Origin: Chrysopilus asiliformis
Lineage: Eukaryota; Arthropoda; Insecta; Diptera; Rhagionidae
Reading direction: 5' to 3'
Length of the DNA stretch: 64,000 nucleotides
NCBI GenBank assembly: GCA_964034945.1
Contig: OZ035962.1
Span: forward strand, 28,455,530 to 28,519,529
Numbering within the stretch: the first letter of the stretch is position 1; each line of letters begins with the position of its first letter. A program made the translations under genes and the position numbers. This document shows positions 45,482-56,637 of the stretch, one piece after another. The notes beneath the pieces were generated by a model. It searched no databases and was not told where the DNA came from. It worked only from the letters and a program-made list of their open reading frames with translations.

Positions 45482-45919
45482 AAACATAACAAAATCTATA
45501 ATTGCCAATCAGTTGTATCAAAATTCCACTTTGAAGTCAAACTTTTCAATCAAATTTTTTAAAATTTATTCCAATCGGATTTTGATGTATGGAAGTTTTG
45601 TGTAGAATAATATTCTAAATAACTTTTGTTCTTGCGCTTTTTTGATAAGTTTTTGAGATAATCGCAAAAAACGTTTTCATTAACGAACTTGGATTCACAT
45701 TTTACGAAAAACGGATCTACGAAAAATTTCAAGGCTCTAGCTCAATCCGTGCGCCCGCAATCCGTGGCACAGACAGACGGACCGACATGCAAAAATTATT
45801 TTTTTTATCATTCTAAACACACTGGTGTAATTCATTTTTGTGTGTGATGACGGGTTCTTGGCGTTACAAACGGTAAGGCAAAGTTAATATACCCTTTGGT
45901 TTCACCATACGGGTATAAA
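45482..45919 (-). mobile_element. HINE family 1, copy I (internally deleted)
   Basis: Both termini are present, but two segments are missing. One runs from the middle of the hairpin through CCCGTATGGTGAT. The other contains the GGTACC palindrome. The microsatellite is reduced to about three units. It is inserted in the 3.3-kb CACTCAG element. Confidence 0.8.
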
Positions 45920-46213
45920 AAGGGAATGGAAGATTGTCTGTAGTTTTAAATTTTATTGAAACCAGTTTGATTTCAGATTAATTTGTTAACTGAACCAAAA
46001 AACATGCTTATTGAAACGAAAAACTTACCTTTGATTCCAGACGGTTCCTTGATTAACTCGAACTTGCACTTTTCACTCACTAAAAAATGTCCTTTCTGCG
46101 TCGGTTGCTAACAAGAGAGTGACGGCTATTACGAATTTCCGCAAACGAATGCAACTCACACACGCCATTAAACCTGTCACTCGTGTACAGTATACCTGAG
46201 GCTGGTAAAGTAT

Positions 46214-46395
46214 GGCAATGCAATGCTTAGAAGTGCAACTAACACAGGCCTAATAACCCTGTTCCTGTTTTACTTTTTATAAAATTAACTATTGCCGGAT
46301 AATAAGCCTGTGTTAGGCAATGCAAAGCTTGGGAGTGCAACTAGCAGAGGCGTAATAAGCCTGTTGCTGTTTAACCTTTTATGATAAGACTGTGT
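46214..46395. repeat. ~102-bp tandem duplication
   Basis: Two copies begin GGCAATGCAATGCTTAGAAG and GGCAATGCAAAGCTTGGGAG and continue through GTGCAACTA, AGGCNTAATAA and CCTGTTNCTGTTT. They are part of the large CACTCAG element. Confidence 0.7.
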
Positions 46396-46799
46396 CGGTT
46401 TTACTGCTCTTCGAATACAACGCACAGCGGTCAACAAGTTCTCCTATTAGCGGCTTGTTAAGGCTGCAACCGCTTTACTGACGTCACATTGCTTCAGTTC
46501 GCCTTGCCCTGGTCTTCAGTTGACCTATGGTTGGCTAAATATTCAAGCTATGAGTGGCTTAATCGTCATTACATGGCATTACATCGTGGAAAAACCTATC
46601 TCAGGTCAACTCGTGCAGCTCCCAACGCTTTACTTCACCTGCAGGTGGTTTAATTTCAGAATTTCTACGGCCACAGGTCAACACAAGTTTTACTTTTCCT
46701 GATGCAGGCGGACGCGCGCCACTCATAGGCTAAATTTGCCAGCCCGAGGCTAATTACGCCTTATGCAGGTCGTCGAGTTAGCCTCCATTTTTCTGAGTG

Positions 46800-47989
46800 T
46801 GAGTGATCTTACCGAAAAAAACCAGAGGAATTTGTTTTCCTCACCTGAGGGCCACGATTAATTGTTTTCCATCTGATCGTTGAACTGCCCTGCGATCGTG
46901 ATCTGCGGTTTCCTCATTTCCACCTGAGTAGCATCATTGGTACAGTATCGCGTGAATCTGTAGATCGATTTTCAAATGGTTGGAATCCGGTCCACATTGC
47001 ATGCATCTTAACCACCTGAACTTTTGCCAAAACTAACAGTTTTTGGCTGGTTAAAAGTCAAACATGATCAACATCAATATTAGTATATTCGGTGGAAGAT
47101 AATCTGCGATCAGCGATGGTTTTTTTTTCTTACCTGTGGACTGGTGGACCTGAAAAAGGCGGATATCTTTTTGAACGCAACGCAGAAGAATCACACATAA
47201 GATGTATGACTCTGTTGGATCATGGGATGTTTCTTCAACGATTCCTTTTCAATATGAAGACATTTAAGGCTTTACCTGACGATGTTCAACAAATATTTAC
47301 ACCGCGAGGAATCATCGCCCTGGGGCATTTAACTACATCACAGCTCCATACAAGAAAATCCGCTTTAAAGAGATCTGATCGTGTTTTTTTTACTGTAGTA
47401 GCGATCACCTGGTTTTATTTGTGGCTTTTGGGGTTGGTTAGCAATGCAGCGGGTCGAGGGGTGGGAAAATTAGTTCGGTTTTAGTTCGATTGGCTATAAA
47501 CAGCTTGATATCATCTCGTAATATTAATTTGTTGTGCTATTTGTCAATTAGGAGTTTTTTTTTGTTTCCACCGAGGATAGATTTATATGTGATGTTGGCA
47601 GATTTATTGATCTTAAAACAGGTGAATTCGAAATTATCTCACACCAATCTTAAATACGTGGATTTCCATTTTATGGTAAAACTGGGTATATTTAAACGAT
47701 TTTGTTGCTCTAATCAAAAATAAATAAACATTTGTTTTATGTTTGAAAGTCATGTTATGAATTTTGTTTCTATTTTTTATTTGGTTTTTGATATGATGTT
47801 GAATTATTGGTATTTCTTTAAGTGGTTGTTAAATTATTGAAATTAGTGTCACGTGGACTTCAGATTAGCATTGAGAAATTGCTGTGAATCCAAGCTGGTT
47901 TTTTTATAACAAAATAGTTTTTAATTATCTTGCATGGAAATTATATTAATACCAACACGGAAATTACAAGAGGAACTGCCAACAAAAAA
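46800..47989. other. Unassigned region with a 130-codon open frame
   Basis: The frame 47092-47484 (+) has unremarkable amino-acid composition but no known family, signal or splice support, and starts in AT-rich DNA. The segment 46800-47100 is less AT-rich. Possibly a decayed gene or chance. Confidence 0.35.
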
Positions 47990-48604
47990 AATATCAATTG
48001 TGATCAACATAAAAATTTCTTCTGCTATATTTAGTTTCGGAAAAAAATATGTAAAAAATAATTTTTTTTTTCAAATATCGCGAGAACCGTTAATTGTTAA
48101 AGATGCAGGAAATGTATTCTTTGAATTTGGTTAAATGCATTTTTTCATAAAAGCGCATATTTTTCGACAATTTTCAAAAAGCTTAATTTTTTTGTGAATA
48201 TGTTGAGAACCGTTAGCAAAAACCGTTAAAGCAGAAAATGTAGAAGATTTTGTATCCTTTAAATTTTGCCATATTCATTTTTTCCCAAAAACGCATAGAT
48301 TTCCGTATTTTTTCAAAAAAAATTGTATGGGTGGTACCCATTATAGCTTAGTTTTCCGAAAGTTGACAGAAAACTACGATTTTTGTAAAACTTATTTGCA
48401 AAAAATTTCAAGTCGCTAGGTCAACGCGTTCTCGAGTTATTTAAGATACGTACAACGGACAGCCCGACAAATAGATGCCCGAACATCCTCATAATTTTGC
48501 CTGAAACGGATTTCGTACTGATCAGAAATTTTCTATCTGCCACCGTTCTCAAGTCGATATCCGTCATGAATACAATACTTTCCCTCTATAGCAGAGGAAA
48601 GTAA
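47990..48604 (-). mobile_element. HINE-like family 2, long reverse copy
   Basis: In reverse it shows the core, GGGTGGTACCC, TCAAGTCGCTAGGTCAACGC, GTTCTCGAGTTATTTAAGAT, a reduced microsatellite and CCGTCATGAATACAATACTT. It ends in the hairpin CTTTCCCTCTATAGCAGAGG plus AAAG. This copy shows most clearly that family 2 opens with a stem-loop, as family 1 does. Confidence 0.7.
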
Positions 48605-48639
48605 TGGCATTAAATCTCATTCGAAAAATCGAAACGAGG

Positions 48640-48697
48640 GAACGAGTGTGGGTCCGAAAAGCCGAAAATTAACTTAACGTATTTTATGGACAGCCCT
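48640..48697 (+). mobile_element. GGACAGCCC MITE end (solo)
   Basis: Ends AACGTATTTTATGGACAGCC and is preceded by the family's GAAAAGCCGAAAATTA segment. It abuts the 13-bp tandem array. Confidence 0.5.
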
Positions 48698-48703
48698 GCC
48701 AAT

Positions 48704-48797
48704 GTTCGCTACAAACGTTTGCAACAAACGTTTGCAACAAACGTTCGCAACAAACGTTCGCAACAAACGTTCGCAACAAACGTTCGCAACAAACGTT
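48704..48797. repeat. 13-bp tandem array, ~7 units
   Basis: The unit is GTTCGCAACAAAC, with early units reading GTTTGCAACAAAC. Each junction forms the palindrome AACGTT. The minus-strand frame across it is only the repeat translated. Confidence 0.9.
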
Positions 48798-51529
48798 AAA
48801 GCGAATTGGCGTGAGACACAATCGTTGATCAAGATAGTGTAAACGCGCTACCTGGCAATCATGTGGAATCACGTAATGTGATGGTAACTGTCTGTTAATT
48901 TTTCGAACTTCAATAAGATTGCAACATTTTTCGAATAACAAGCGACAACTACATGAGTACCAGCTGATTGTGATTCAATTTTGATTAAAATTTGTAACAC
49001 TTTCGCCCTACAATTGACGGGTGACAGTCACTATCACTTGTCACCATTTCCATCCCAGTTTAAAATTCTTGAAACTGCTTGAGACCACTTGAGTCCGCTT
49101 CAACGGCTTAAGATTTAAGTCGCGATAACTTACGAACTAGTTACAATTAAATTGCAATTATTTGGCTCGTTAAATTTTGTCGCATCATTGAAGGTATTGT
49201 TCAGTTTTCTTCGCTTATTTGTTGGTGAGTTATTGCGGTTGGTGAGGTACTATAATTTTGATAATATACTTTATGTTCATACTGTTTTTTTTTATTAAAA
49301 AAACGTTATTAAATCTCTTTATTGTTCCGTTGTAATATTTTTATGATTTTTTTTTTAAAACAAATTCAGTCTAGTTAAAGTAATATCATTAAACGTAGTT
49401 TCTTCTCGATTTTTTTTTAGAAAACCGAAATGAATCTCTTTTCAATTTAAATTCAGTTTCCAATTTTTCAACACTTTCTACCAATTTATCTTACCTGATA
49501 AAGAGCTGAAGTTTCGTTTAAAAAAAATGGACAACCATTCCAATTTTTACTCAATGTAAATTCGAAAATTTCTCAGAGTTTAAAAAAAATTATCCGGAAG
49601 TCATTAGAAATTTACGAAATTCGGCTAAACTTGCAAAAAGCTTTACCGCACCTTTTGAAGCACATTTTAAAGCAACGGTTCTTTCCTTTTAGATTCTTGC
49701 AGATCTAATCGATTTATTAATAAAATATCTTCCATTCATGAGAACCACAAACAGATTCTCACGGTGGCATATTTCACTATCATCCACGTTCGTCTTAAGT
49801 GTTTTGTTGCTATAAGTTATAAAAAAATGTGACACGAGGGTTAATAATCGTAATAAAATCGAAAAATATTGTATCGTTTGCTGTCGATACCCATGCGAAA
49901 ACAGTAAAATCCCAACACGTGAATCGATTAGATAAAGCAGTTTAGATATTTAGCCACTAGAATCTCTTATATAGATTTTATGTAGATAAATTTTAAATGT
50001 TGGCGCGCTGATAGTCGAACACCGATTCACTATAAGATATGAAGCATCAAATATGGAAATTCCAGGTAATAATCTTTTGTTATGCTAAACTATTTGACTG
50101 CCAAGAAGATTAATCGCTTCATATGAGATTTGAATCAGAGTTGGTCGCATCTTTTATGTCATTTTATGATAACTGCTGATTTATTTATTTTCAATATAAA
50201 TTTCTAGTGAGTTGAATTCGAAAGCACACCTGACAGGTGTACAAAATTCTTGAGATCAACCGGTTTGATTATCTGCAAAGTTGCACCTTTTTTATTGCAA
50301 TTTCGAAACATGGATAGTTCCTAATTGGTGAAATTATGGTCACTCAAATTGCATGGATGGTTATAGCAGGTTAAAAAATATATAATTTACAGTTAGATTA
50401 GTTAAATGATCGCAATTTTAAAATCTTTGTTAAATTTTAAACCTGAATAGAAACTTTGATTTTTTATCAATCAAATCTTAAATCTTTGGAAAAGCAAACC
50501 ACAAAATTTACTGAAATTTTCTTTTAACTCCCGATGCATGTCCTGTATGTTAAAAAAAACCCCTCTTACACAATTTGTCAACTAAGCAAACTCCCTGGTT
50601 ACAGGGATCAGACAAAGAGATAATCTAATTTACCCTCCACCGAAGCGTAAAATTTGTGGGTGGCTTTTATTCATAACTGGATTATGTTCAATTTATCAGC
50701 GAACTTTGTTCAAAAGTTTTATAACCAAAAGGGGTTCGAATCGGGAAACTGCATATTACTACCAAGGGAAATTCTTTGCAGTTAAAGTTCAAAAGGATAG
50801 TAGTGCCAAAGATTCATGATTCAAGTGGTTATCCTGAGGGAATCAATCTAACAAATCTTCGTGTATTTTTTTGGGGGAGGGAAATGACGTGTAATTTACT
50901 GTGACATGTTTGACAACAATGTAAGGAATTTTTTATTGTTGCAACTTTTCAACCTATAATTACACAATAATTCATAACATTTCAGTACAGTCAAGGGAAA
51001 ATAGTCTTATTGGCAAGGGCGATCGTATCTACTATAATTATGCTGATAATTTTATACTTGTCTCGAGGTTTAGACACAATAAAACCGCAAATTGAATCAA
51101 TTTTGATTTCTTTGTTGTTATGGAGATTTAAGTTTTTTTCGTATTTTTTGTTGTGATTTTAAAAGTTTTCTCGTGCACCTAATAAAATTCGTATTTTTTT
51201 AAATTTCGCCATGACAAGGAAGATAAACAATTTGTAATAAATTTTTCGCCTTTCCTTTTACAACATATTTTCAATAAAAAAATAGATCTATAGTTCAAAT
51301 AAATCGGTTGGGCTCTCTGTTTTTACAAATTTTCTTCCAAGCGGCTTGAAATACCGAAAAACGTATGACAAAATATATGACTTGGTGCAAAATCTTTGAA
51401 TCGTTGTCAAAAAATTATTATAAGTTCACGAGAAAATTAACAAAAATCAAAATTCCTACAATTTTTATCAAAAATTAAAGTCTCACAATATTTGCTTCAC
51501 AATAATTCGAAAATGGCTCGACGATTTCC
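48798..51529. other. AT-rich non-coding region
   Basis: No gene or defined element. A sequence resembling an initiator and donor (TCAGTTTTC...TTG|GTGAGT) occurs at about 49201-49230, too weak to call. Confidence 0.5.
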
Positions 51530-51531
51530 TA

Positions 51532-51737
51532 CACAGAAAAAAATAATTTTGTATTATTTACAAAATGGGTTTAACAAAAAAAAATTCGTAAATATTACTG
51601 AAGTTTTGTATATACTTCGTAATATTAACAAATATTTTTTCGTATAGTTACTAAAATTTGTTAATATTACGAAGTAATACAAAACTTCAGTAATATTTAC
51701 GAATTTTTTTTTGTTAAACCAATTATTTTTTTCTGTG
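51532..51737. mobile_element. Palindromic AT-rich MITE flanked by TA
   Basis: The ends are CACAGAAAAAAATAATT and AATTATTTTTTTCTGTG. Almost the whole 206 bp folds back on itself (GTTTAACAAAAAAAAATTCG, then TAAATATTACTGAAGTTTTG, and their complements). TA flanks both sides. Confidence 0.85.
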
Positions 51738-51889
51738 TACTAGCAATTCTGATGTATGGTACGTATCTGCCACTAAATAGGTACACTTTTAGTGGCGCAT
51801 GTTACCGCCAGCACAGTTAACAGGGATTGATCTGAAATTTTAGTTTATGTCTTCTGAGTGAAAGTGAAAAAGAGGAAAAATTGGTTATA

Positions 51890-52447
51890 CAGGGTGGGCC
51901 AGAATAGACGGAGGGGTTTGAAGTCTTTATAACTTTTTTTTCTTTTTATTTTTTTAATTTTGTTTCAGCATTTTGTTAAGAAGACTTGGGCAATTTAAAA
52001 TGGACCTGTACACAATAGAATAACGAACCGGTGGGCGGTGGGCTCAATGGCTCTTTTACGGGACATGTTTGGCGGACGCATTATTTCGAAAAGTTGCGAT
52101 TTCAATTGGCCTCCTCGTTCACCTGATCTAACGACTCCAGATTGTTTCCTTTGGGGATATTTGAAAGAAAAGGTGTACGTCAACAAGCCAACAACCATCA
52201 GCCAATTGAAAACCAACATTCGCAGTGAAATCGAGGCCATAACACGAAAGGTTATGGAAAATATCTTGGAAAGAGCACGGATTTGCGAAGCAGAAAATGG
52301 CCACCACTTGCGGGATATAATTTTCCATGTTTAGACCAAAAATATTCCCCATCAATCAACTACATGTATTTGAAAAAAAAATTATAGGTTTCGCTAAAAT
52401 AAAAAATTTATAAAGAATTCAAACCCCCGCTATTCTGGACCACCATG
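51890..52447 (+). mobile_element. Internally deleted mariner-type element
   Basis: A 558-bp element with inverted ends CAGGGTGGGCCAGAATAGAC and, read from the right, CATGGTGGTCCAGAATAGCG, both continuing to GGGTTTGAA. TA flanks both sides (51888-51889 and 52448-52449). Autonomous relatives are ~1.3 kb, so more than half, including the N-terminal transposase part, has been lost. Confidence 0.85.
52038..52334 (+). pseudogene. C-terminal fragment of mariner-type transposase
   Basis: The 98-codon frame contains NWPPRSPDLTTPDCFLWGYL followed by KEKVYVNKP. This is the block around the last catalytic Asp in IS630-Tc1-mariner transposases. The tail reads AENGHHLRDIIFHV, matching the usual C-terminal end of such proteins. 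The DNA-binding domain and the first catalytic residues are deleted, so it is non-functional. The frame itself is not broken. Confidence 0.85.
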
Positions 52448-52449
52448 TA

Positions 52450-54059
52450 ATAGAGGAAAAAAGCAGAAACTTGACCGCGGTATCATAGGTTTAAAATTCC
52501 TTTCCCCCTACCCTTCGTCTTAATATTTCTTGAACCGCTGAAAAGATTTCGATTCGGTTTTTACTATTAGACCGCTTATTATTCATGGTAGTTTTACCCC
52601 ACTGAAAATAACCCCCCTCTGTCTCCCTTCCCAATCTGTTACCAGCCAAGGTTTTTGAAGTGATCCTTCAGACCGAGAAACAGGATGTCCAAAATCACAC
52701 TTTCGAGGGTCATACAAAAGTCTTAATTTTGAAAAATAACTAGCAGCGTATGAAATGCAGGGCAAATAAATCAATGTTGCTTTACGATATTTCAAAAACT
52801 ATTAATTTTAAAAACAGTTTTAAAAACGGCAACGAGTTTCTTCTTTGTTCTTCAAAACCCACTGTTTTTGATTGATCTGCAAGCAGCATGGCAAAACTTG
52901 CCCTGCATATGAAATAGACGTGAAAACCTGTAGTATTAAATAATAATAAAACACTATGGCTTTGTTACCATGTTTTTAATTTGATAATAAAAATTAAAGA
53001 TCATAAAATTGAAAAATAAATACTAAAACTGATATAAAATCTTAAATAACTGATCTGAATAAATTTGATTTCAAGATGCTTATCAGAATTCTGTATCTTT
53101 TACTCCACTAGTATTTCTTATCTTATCTTAATAACTCCACAAAGAAATTAGTTTCCCGTGTTTTTTTTTTGTTTTGAAATTTGATAGGGGGTAATCTTAT
53201 GACTACTGTCATTCATTGACTTTTGGCTTAAATTATTATTTCGGTATCTAGAATTAACAAGACAGTAGATACTAGTAGAATAAAAGCCAATAGAGTGTAA
53301 CATGATCCTCTTGAAACGTTTAAAAAATCACATCAAATCAAATCAAAATGCCAATGTCCAGAACATTTAAGTGCTACTGAAAATATTCAAATTCTGCTCG
53401 AATGTCCATTTTTGTCTTCATTTGAATTTCACCTGTAGCATATCGTTTTTCGTCGGTTTTATTATAGTGAGATGAGCAGTTATCGAATGGAAAACATTTG
53501 ATAATCGTCGAAATTCGAAATTTAGTTTAGCCGCAGATATTCAAATGACGATCTTTCATGGTCGGTTATTTCTTTTTTATCTTGAAAATCTTCCATATAT
53601 CTTTCCGGACAGCATAATTTATTCATGAGCCAACAAACGAAAAATCTTCATGCAGGCCCAAATTCTAAATGGTGTAGGAAGGGAATTGTATTTGAATAAT
53701 AAAAAAAAACTCTGCTCCCCATGCTCTTTTCATCTTTTTAAAAAATATTCTATTTTCTAAAGTTCGGCATCGGTTTTGTTAAAATAAATGAAAGCGAAAA
53801 AAGGTAGAAATTCTATTCATTTCACGGTTGAATTTTAGAATTTTTGTAGTGAATATAAATTTATTTGTTGTTCACAGTTCTGTAAACAAATGATCAAAGG
53901 CCACTTTGCTATAAACACATTTTAATTTATGTTATTTACAATCGATGAAATGAAATATCGAAACATACAGCGACCTGGATTATTGGAAAGAAAGAACTGA
54001 AATGTTGTGATAAAAAAAACTTATAATGTAAAATTAGATCATGCACATTCGTGCCAAAC
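52450..54059. other. AT-rich region with minisatellite relative
   Basis: At about 52495-52640 there is a diverged unit of the ~110-bp minisatellite (TTGAACCGCTGAAAAGATTT, CGGTTTTTACTATTAGA). No gene is seen in the remainder. Confidence 0.45.
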
Positions 54060-54245
54060 TTTAAAAAAAATTAAAAAATTTAGAAAAAAGGAAAAAAAAA
54101 CAGTTTTTTGGACGCTTTGTATCAAAAATAAAAGCGAGAAAATATTTATCTAATTTTTTTATGCTTTTATCTCGCTTTTATTTCTGATACACAGCGCCAA
54201 AAATATTATTTTTTCCTTTTTAGTAAATTTTTTTAATAAAAACTT
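54060..54245. mobile_element. Fold-back AT-rich element
   Basis: The left arm (GACGCTTTGTATCAAAAATA, AAAGCGAGA) and right arm (TCTCGCTTTTATTTCTGATA, CACAGCGCC) pair over ~75 bp around a short AT centre. Termini are obscured by poly-A/T runs. Confidence 0.7.
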
Positions 54246-54406
54246 TTTTTTCATAATTTTTTAAATTTAGTTTTTTCGTTATTTTATCCATTTCCGTCAT
54301 TTTGTATTTGATAAGTACGACTAAAAATCTAAAATCAGGTCTGTCTTTCACCGCATTTATAGATATATGCAATGCTTTTTAGTTTTTGATTATAAGTCCT
54401 TTGAGA

Positions 54407-54600
54407 TATCCTTACGGACTTTTTGGCTTCAGAATCTAACTCAGCAACCTCAGAACCACCAGATGAGATTTTTTCCGAAAAATTTGAGAAATTTTTCGGA
54501 AAAAATCTCTTACTTAAGGACCATCCGCTATCCTTAGAGACTTCTTAACGTCGGAGTTGGGTTCAGCGACTCCCAAAACCCCCAGATGAGATTGTCATCG
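54407..54600. repeat. Diverged ~121-bp tandem duplication with a perfect hairpin
   Basis: Two units begin TATCCTTACGGACTT and TATCCTTAGAGACTT and include CAGATGAGATT. The first unit contains a perfect hairpin at 54467-54507 with 19-bp arms (GATTTTTTCCGAAAAATTT) and a 3-nt loop. Confidence 0.7.
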
Positions 54601-54639
54601 GAGTTACGTTTCTGTAACAAAAGTATCGGGGATTGTTAA

Positions 54640-54965
54640 ATAAAACACACAATTTTTATTTAATCATCAAAATTTATTTTGTTTCCTTCAAAGCAGGTCA
54701 AACACATGCCAGCGTTTTTTTCAGTCTTCGAAATACTTTTTATTGGCGTTTTCCGGTATAGCCTTCAGCGTATTTTGTTTAATGGCCTCGATCGACTCAA
54801 AACAGGTTCCACGAAGTGGTGATTTCAATCGGGACAACAGGAAAAAATTCACTGGGAGCCATATCTGGCGAATATAATGTTTGGTGGTTGACATTTGTTG
54901 AGTTTTTGGTCAAAAATCTGCATAAATTGCGGTGCTTTTTTGAAGAAACTTCTTCGGCACGCGCC
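54640..54965 (-). pseudogene. Mariner transposase pseudogene, 3' part
   Basis: On the minus strand the frame reads LTKNSTNVNHQTLYSPDMAP, then SEFFLLSRLKSPLRGTCFES, IEAIKQNTLKAIPENANKKY and FED-stop-KKRWHVFD. This is the C-terminal part of a mariner-type transposase. In the usual SPDxAPSDxxLF motif the last Asp, which is catalytic, is Glu here. A TGA (54721-54723) replaces the conserved Trp before KKRW. The upstream part is degraded and the copy meets HINE copy J at ~55050. Confidence 0.8.
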
Positions 54966-55049
54966 GGCCGCACCGTGCCGTGTGGAAAAATTTTTTTTTA
55001 AATCATTTGCGCAAGCTTTTTAAATTACAGATTTCCGGTACTTTTTGAC

Positions 55050-55317
55050 AGAATTTTTGCCCATTAACGAACTTAGCCTCACATTTTACGAAAAACGGAT
55101 CTGTGCAAAATTTCAAGTCTCTAGCTCAATCCGTACGCCCGCAATCCGCGCCACAGACAGACGGACAGACGGACGGACGGACATGCTAAATTCAACTTTT
55201 TTTATCATTCTAAACACAATGGTGTAATTCATTTTTTTGTGTGATGATGGGATCTTGGCGTTACAAACGGTAAGGCAAATCTAATATACCCTTTGGTTTC
55301 ACCATACGGGTATAAAT
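55050..55317 (-). mobile_element. HINE family 1, copy J (half copy)
   Basis: Only the part from TTTTTGCCCATTAACGAACT through the microsatellite (~55155-55180) to CACCATACGGGTATAA remains. The hairpin half is absent. Confidence 0.8.
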
Positions 55318-56637
55318 ATGATCCTGACAGACAAACAAACAGATACGAAAGCAAGCTAGAAATTCGTTTTTAATAAAACCTCAGGCAGGTTTAATTGAGA
55401 TTTCACTTAAAAGCACTCGAAGATAATTTCTTACAATAGCGTTTTCCTTTTCAGTTCACACGAATTGAGTGTGAACTTAAAAAATATTTCCCCTCCTGAA
55501 ATTGTTTTCACAAAAAAGTGCATCTTCACGCCACTAAACACGAATAATAAACACGTGGCAATAATCATTTTGTCAAAATCAACAGAACTGCTCAATAAAA
55601 ATCCCTTATCAAAAAAAAATTAGACTCAAACGGATAAAAGCTTCAGGGAAATTCTCTGGAAAATGTATTTGCCTCGGGCAAATTTGTTTAGAAAAAATAT
55701 ATCTTTTATTAACAATTTGTATGAATTATTCTGTAAATACAATTTTAGTTATTTATTCTTTTTCGCTGGACAATATTTTTTAATTTAATATTTAAGCTGC
55801 CATTATAACGATTCCGGAGAATGTTGCATTAATACCAGTATGATTGCTAATTTATTCGCATACGTTTCATAATCATCGGTTAAGCTGTTTCCAAGTGAAA
55901 CGTATACTTCTTAATAAAACTTTAACCGAATTTTCATAACTGAATTTAATGTCCAGAATCTAATTCCACAATTTACCACATGACATTTTGAGGATTTTTT
56001 GGATCTACTCTTTACACAAGCACTCTCAATCCAATTATATAATTTCACCCTTTCATCACTTAATATATTATAATATATTTCATCTCTGTGATGTTTAGAT
56101 AAAAAGAAATTTTTGTACCAAATAAAATTACCTCCATTAGGATTCGAATTTCACACTCTTTAGCACTACAAATAATACAATCCTCCGTACTATGGATATA
56201 AAACCGTCTCACTTCCCGTAATTCCTATTTGACAATCATAAACTTTTAGGGGTTTCTATTTCGAAGTCAAATGAAAAAAACCTTGCGGGCATTTCCGTTT
56301 GCTCTGCTGATTTAGATTTACATCACTAAAAACGTGTCGCAATTGCAATTCCGGGCAAATAAAATGCACATGAAATTTTATACAGAGAAGATATACACAT
56401 GGAAATTAGAAACGAGACAACATCAACATAACACCCCCTTCGCTAGTTTCTCAAGCGATAAAATTCACATCCCACGAGACAAAAATTTTTCACTCTGCAC
56501 AAAAGATCGCAATTGCATTGCCGAAGGGAATTTTTTTTTCCACTCTGATTGTCCTGAACTTGCCTTTTTACCAATTAGTAAGGTCGCCTTCGTTATAAAT
56601 ATTTGACTCTATTCGATTTCGATATGTTTTCATCCTA
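55318..56637. other. AT-rich unassigned region
   Basis: A short inverted repeat (AGTTCACAC...GTGTGAACT) is at about 55454-55479. Near 56110-56205 a sequence with ATTCGAATCC on the minus strand recalls a tRNA T-arm but does not form a tRNA. No gene is supported. Confidence 0.45.

Larger units (their letters stand above)
43472..46799 (+). mobile_element. Large (3.3-kb) CACTCAG-family element with nested insertions
   Basis: The left end (CACTCAGAAAAATG, then CAGGTCAACTTTTTGTCAGG) and the right end (GTCGAGTTAGCCTCC, CATTTTTCTGAGTG) match the ~275-bp MITEs of the family. The interior is about ten times longer. It holds a degenerate ~22-bp array, a nested TTAA-flanked element, a nested HINE and a ~102-bp tandem duplication. 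Without the nested elements ~2.1 kb remain. No transposase is visible. The flanks are TG/TG rather than TA/TA (43470-43471 and 46800-46801). Confidence 0.75.

Noticed and set aside
47092..47484. 130-codon open frame as a gene
   Set aside because: No recognisable domain and no promoter or polyadenylation context. Left as unassigned region.
48684..48941. Minus-strand frame with repeated Cys-Glu-Arg-Leu-Leu blocks
   Set aside because: It is the 13-bp tandem array translated.
56110..56205. tRNA-like sequence (ATTCGAATCC on the minus strand)
   Set aside because: A T-arm-like loop is present, but acceptor stem, D-arm and a proper anticodon loop cannot be formed.
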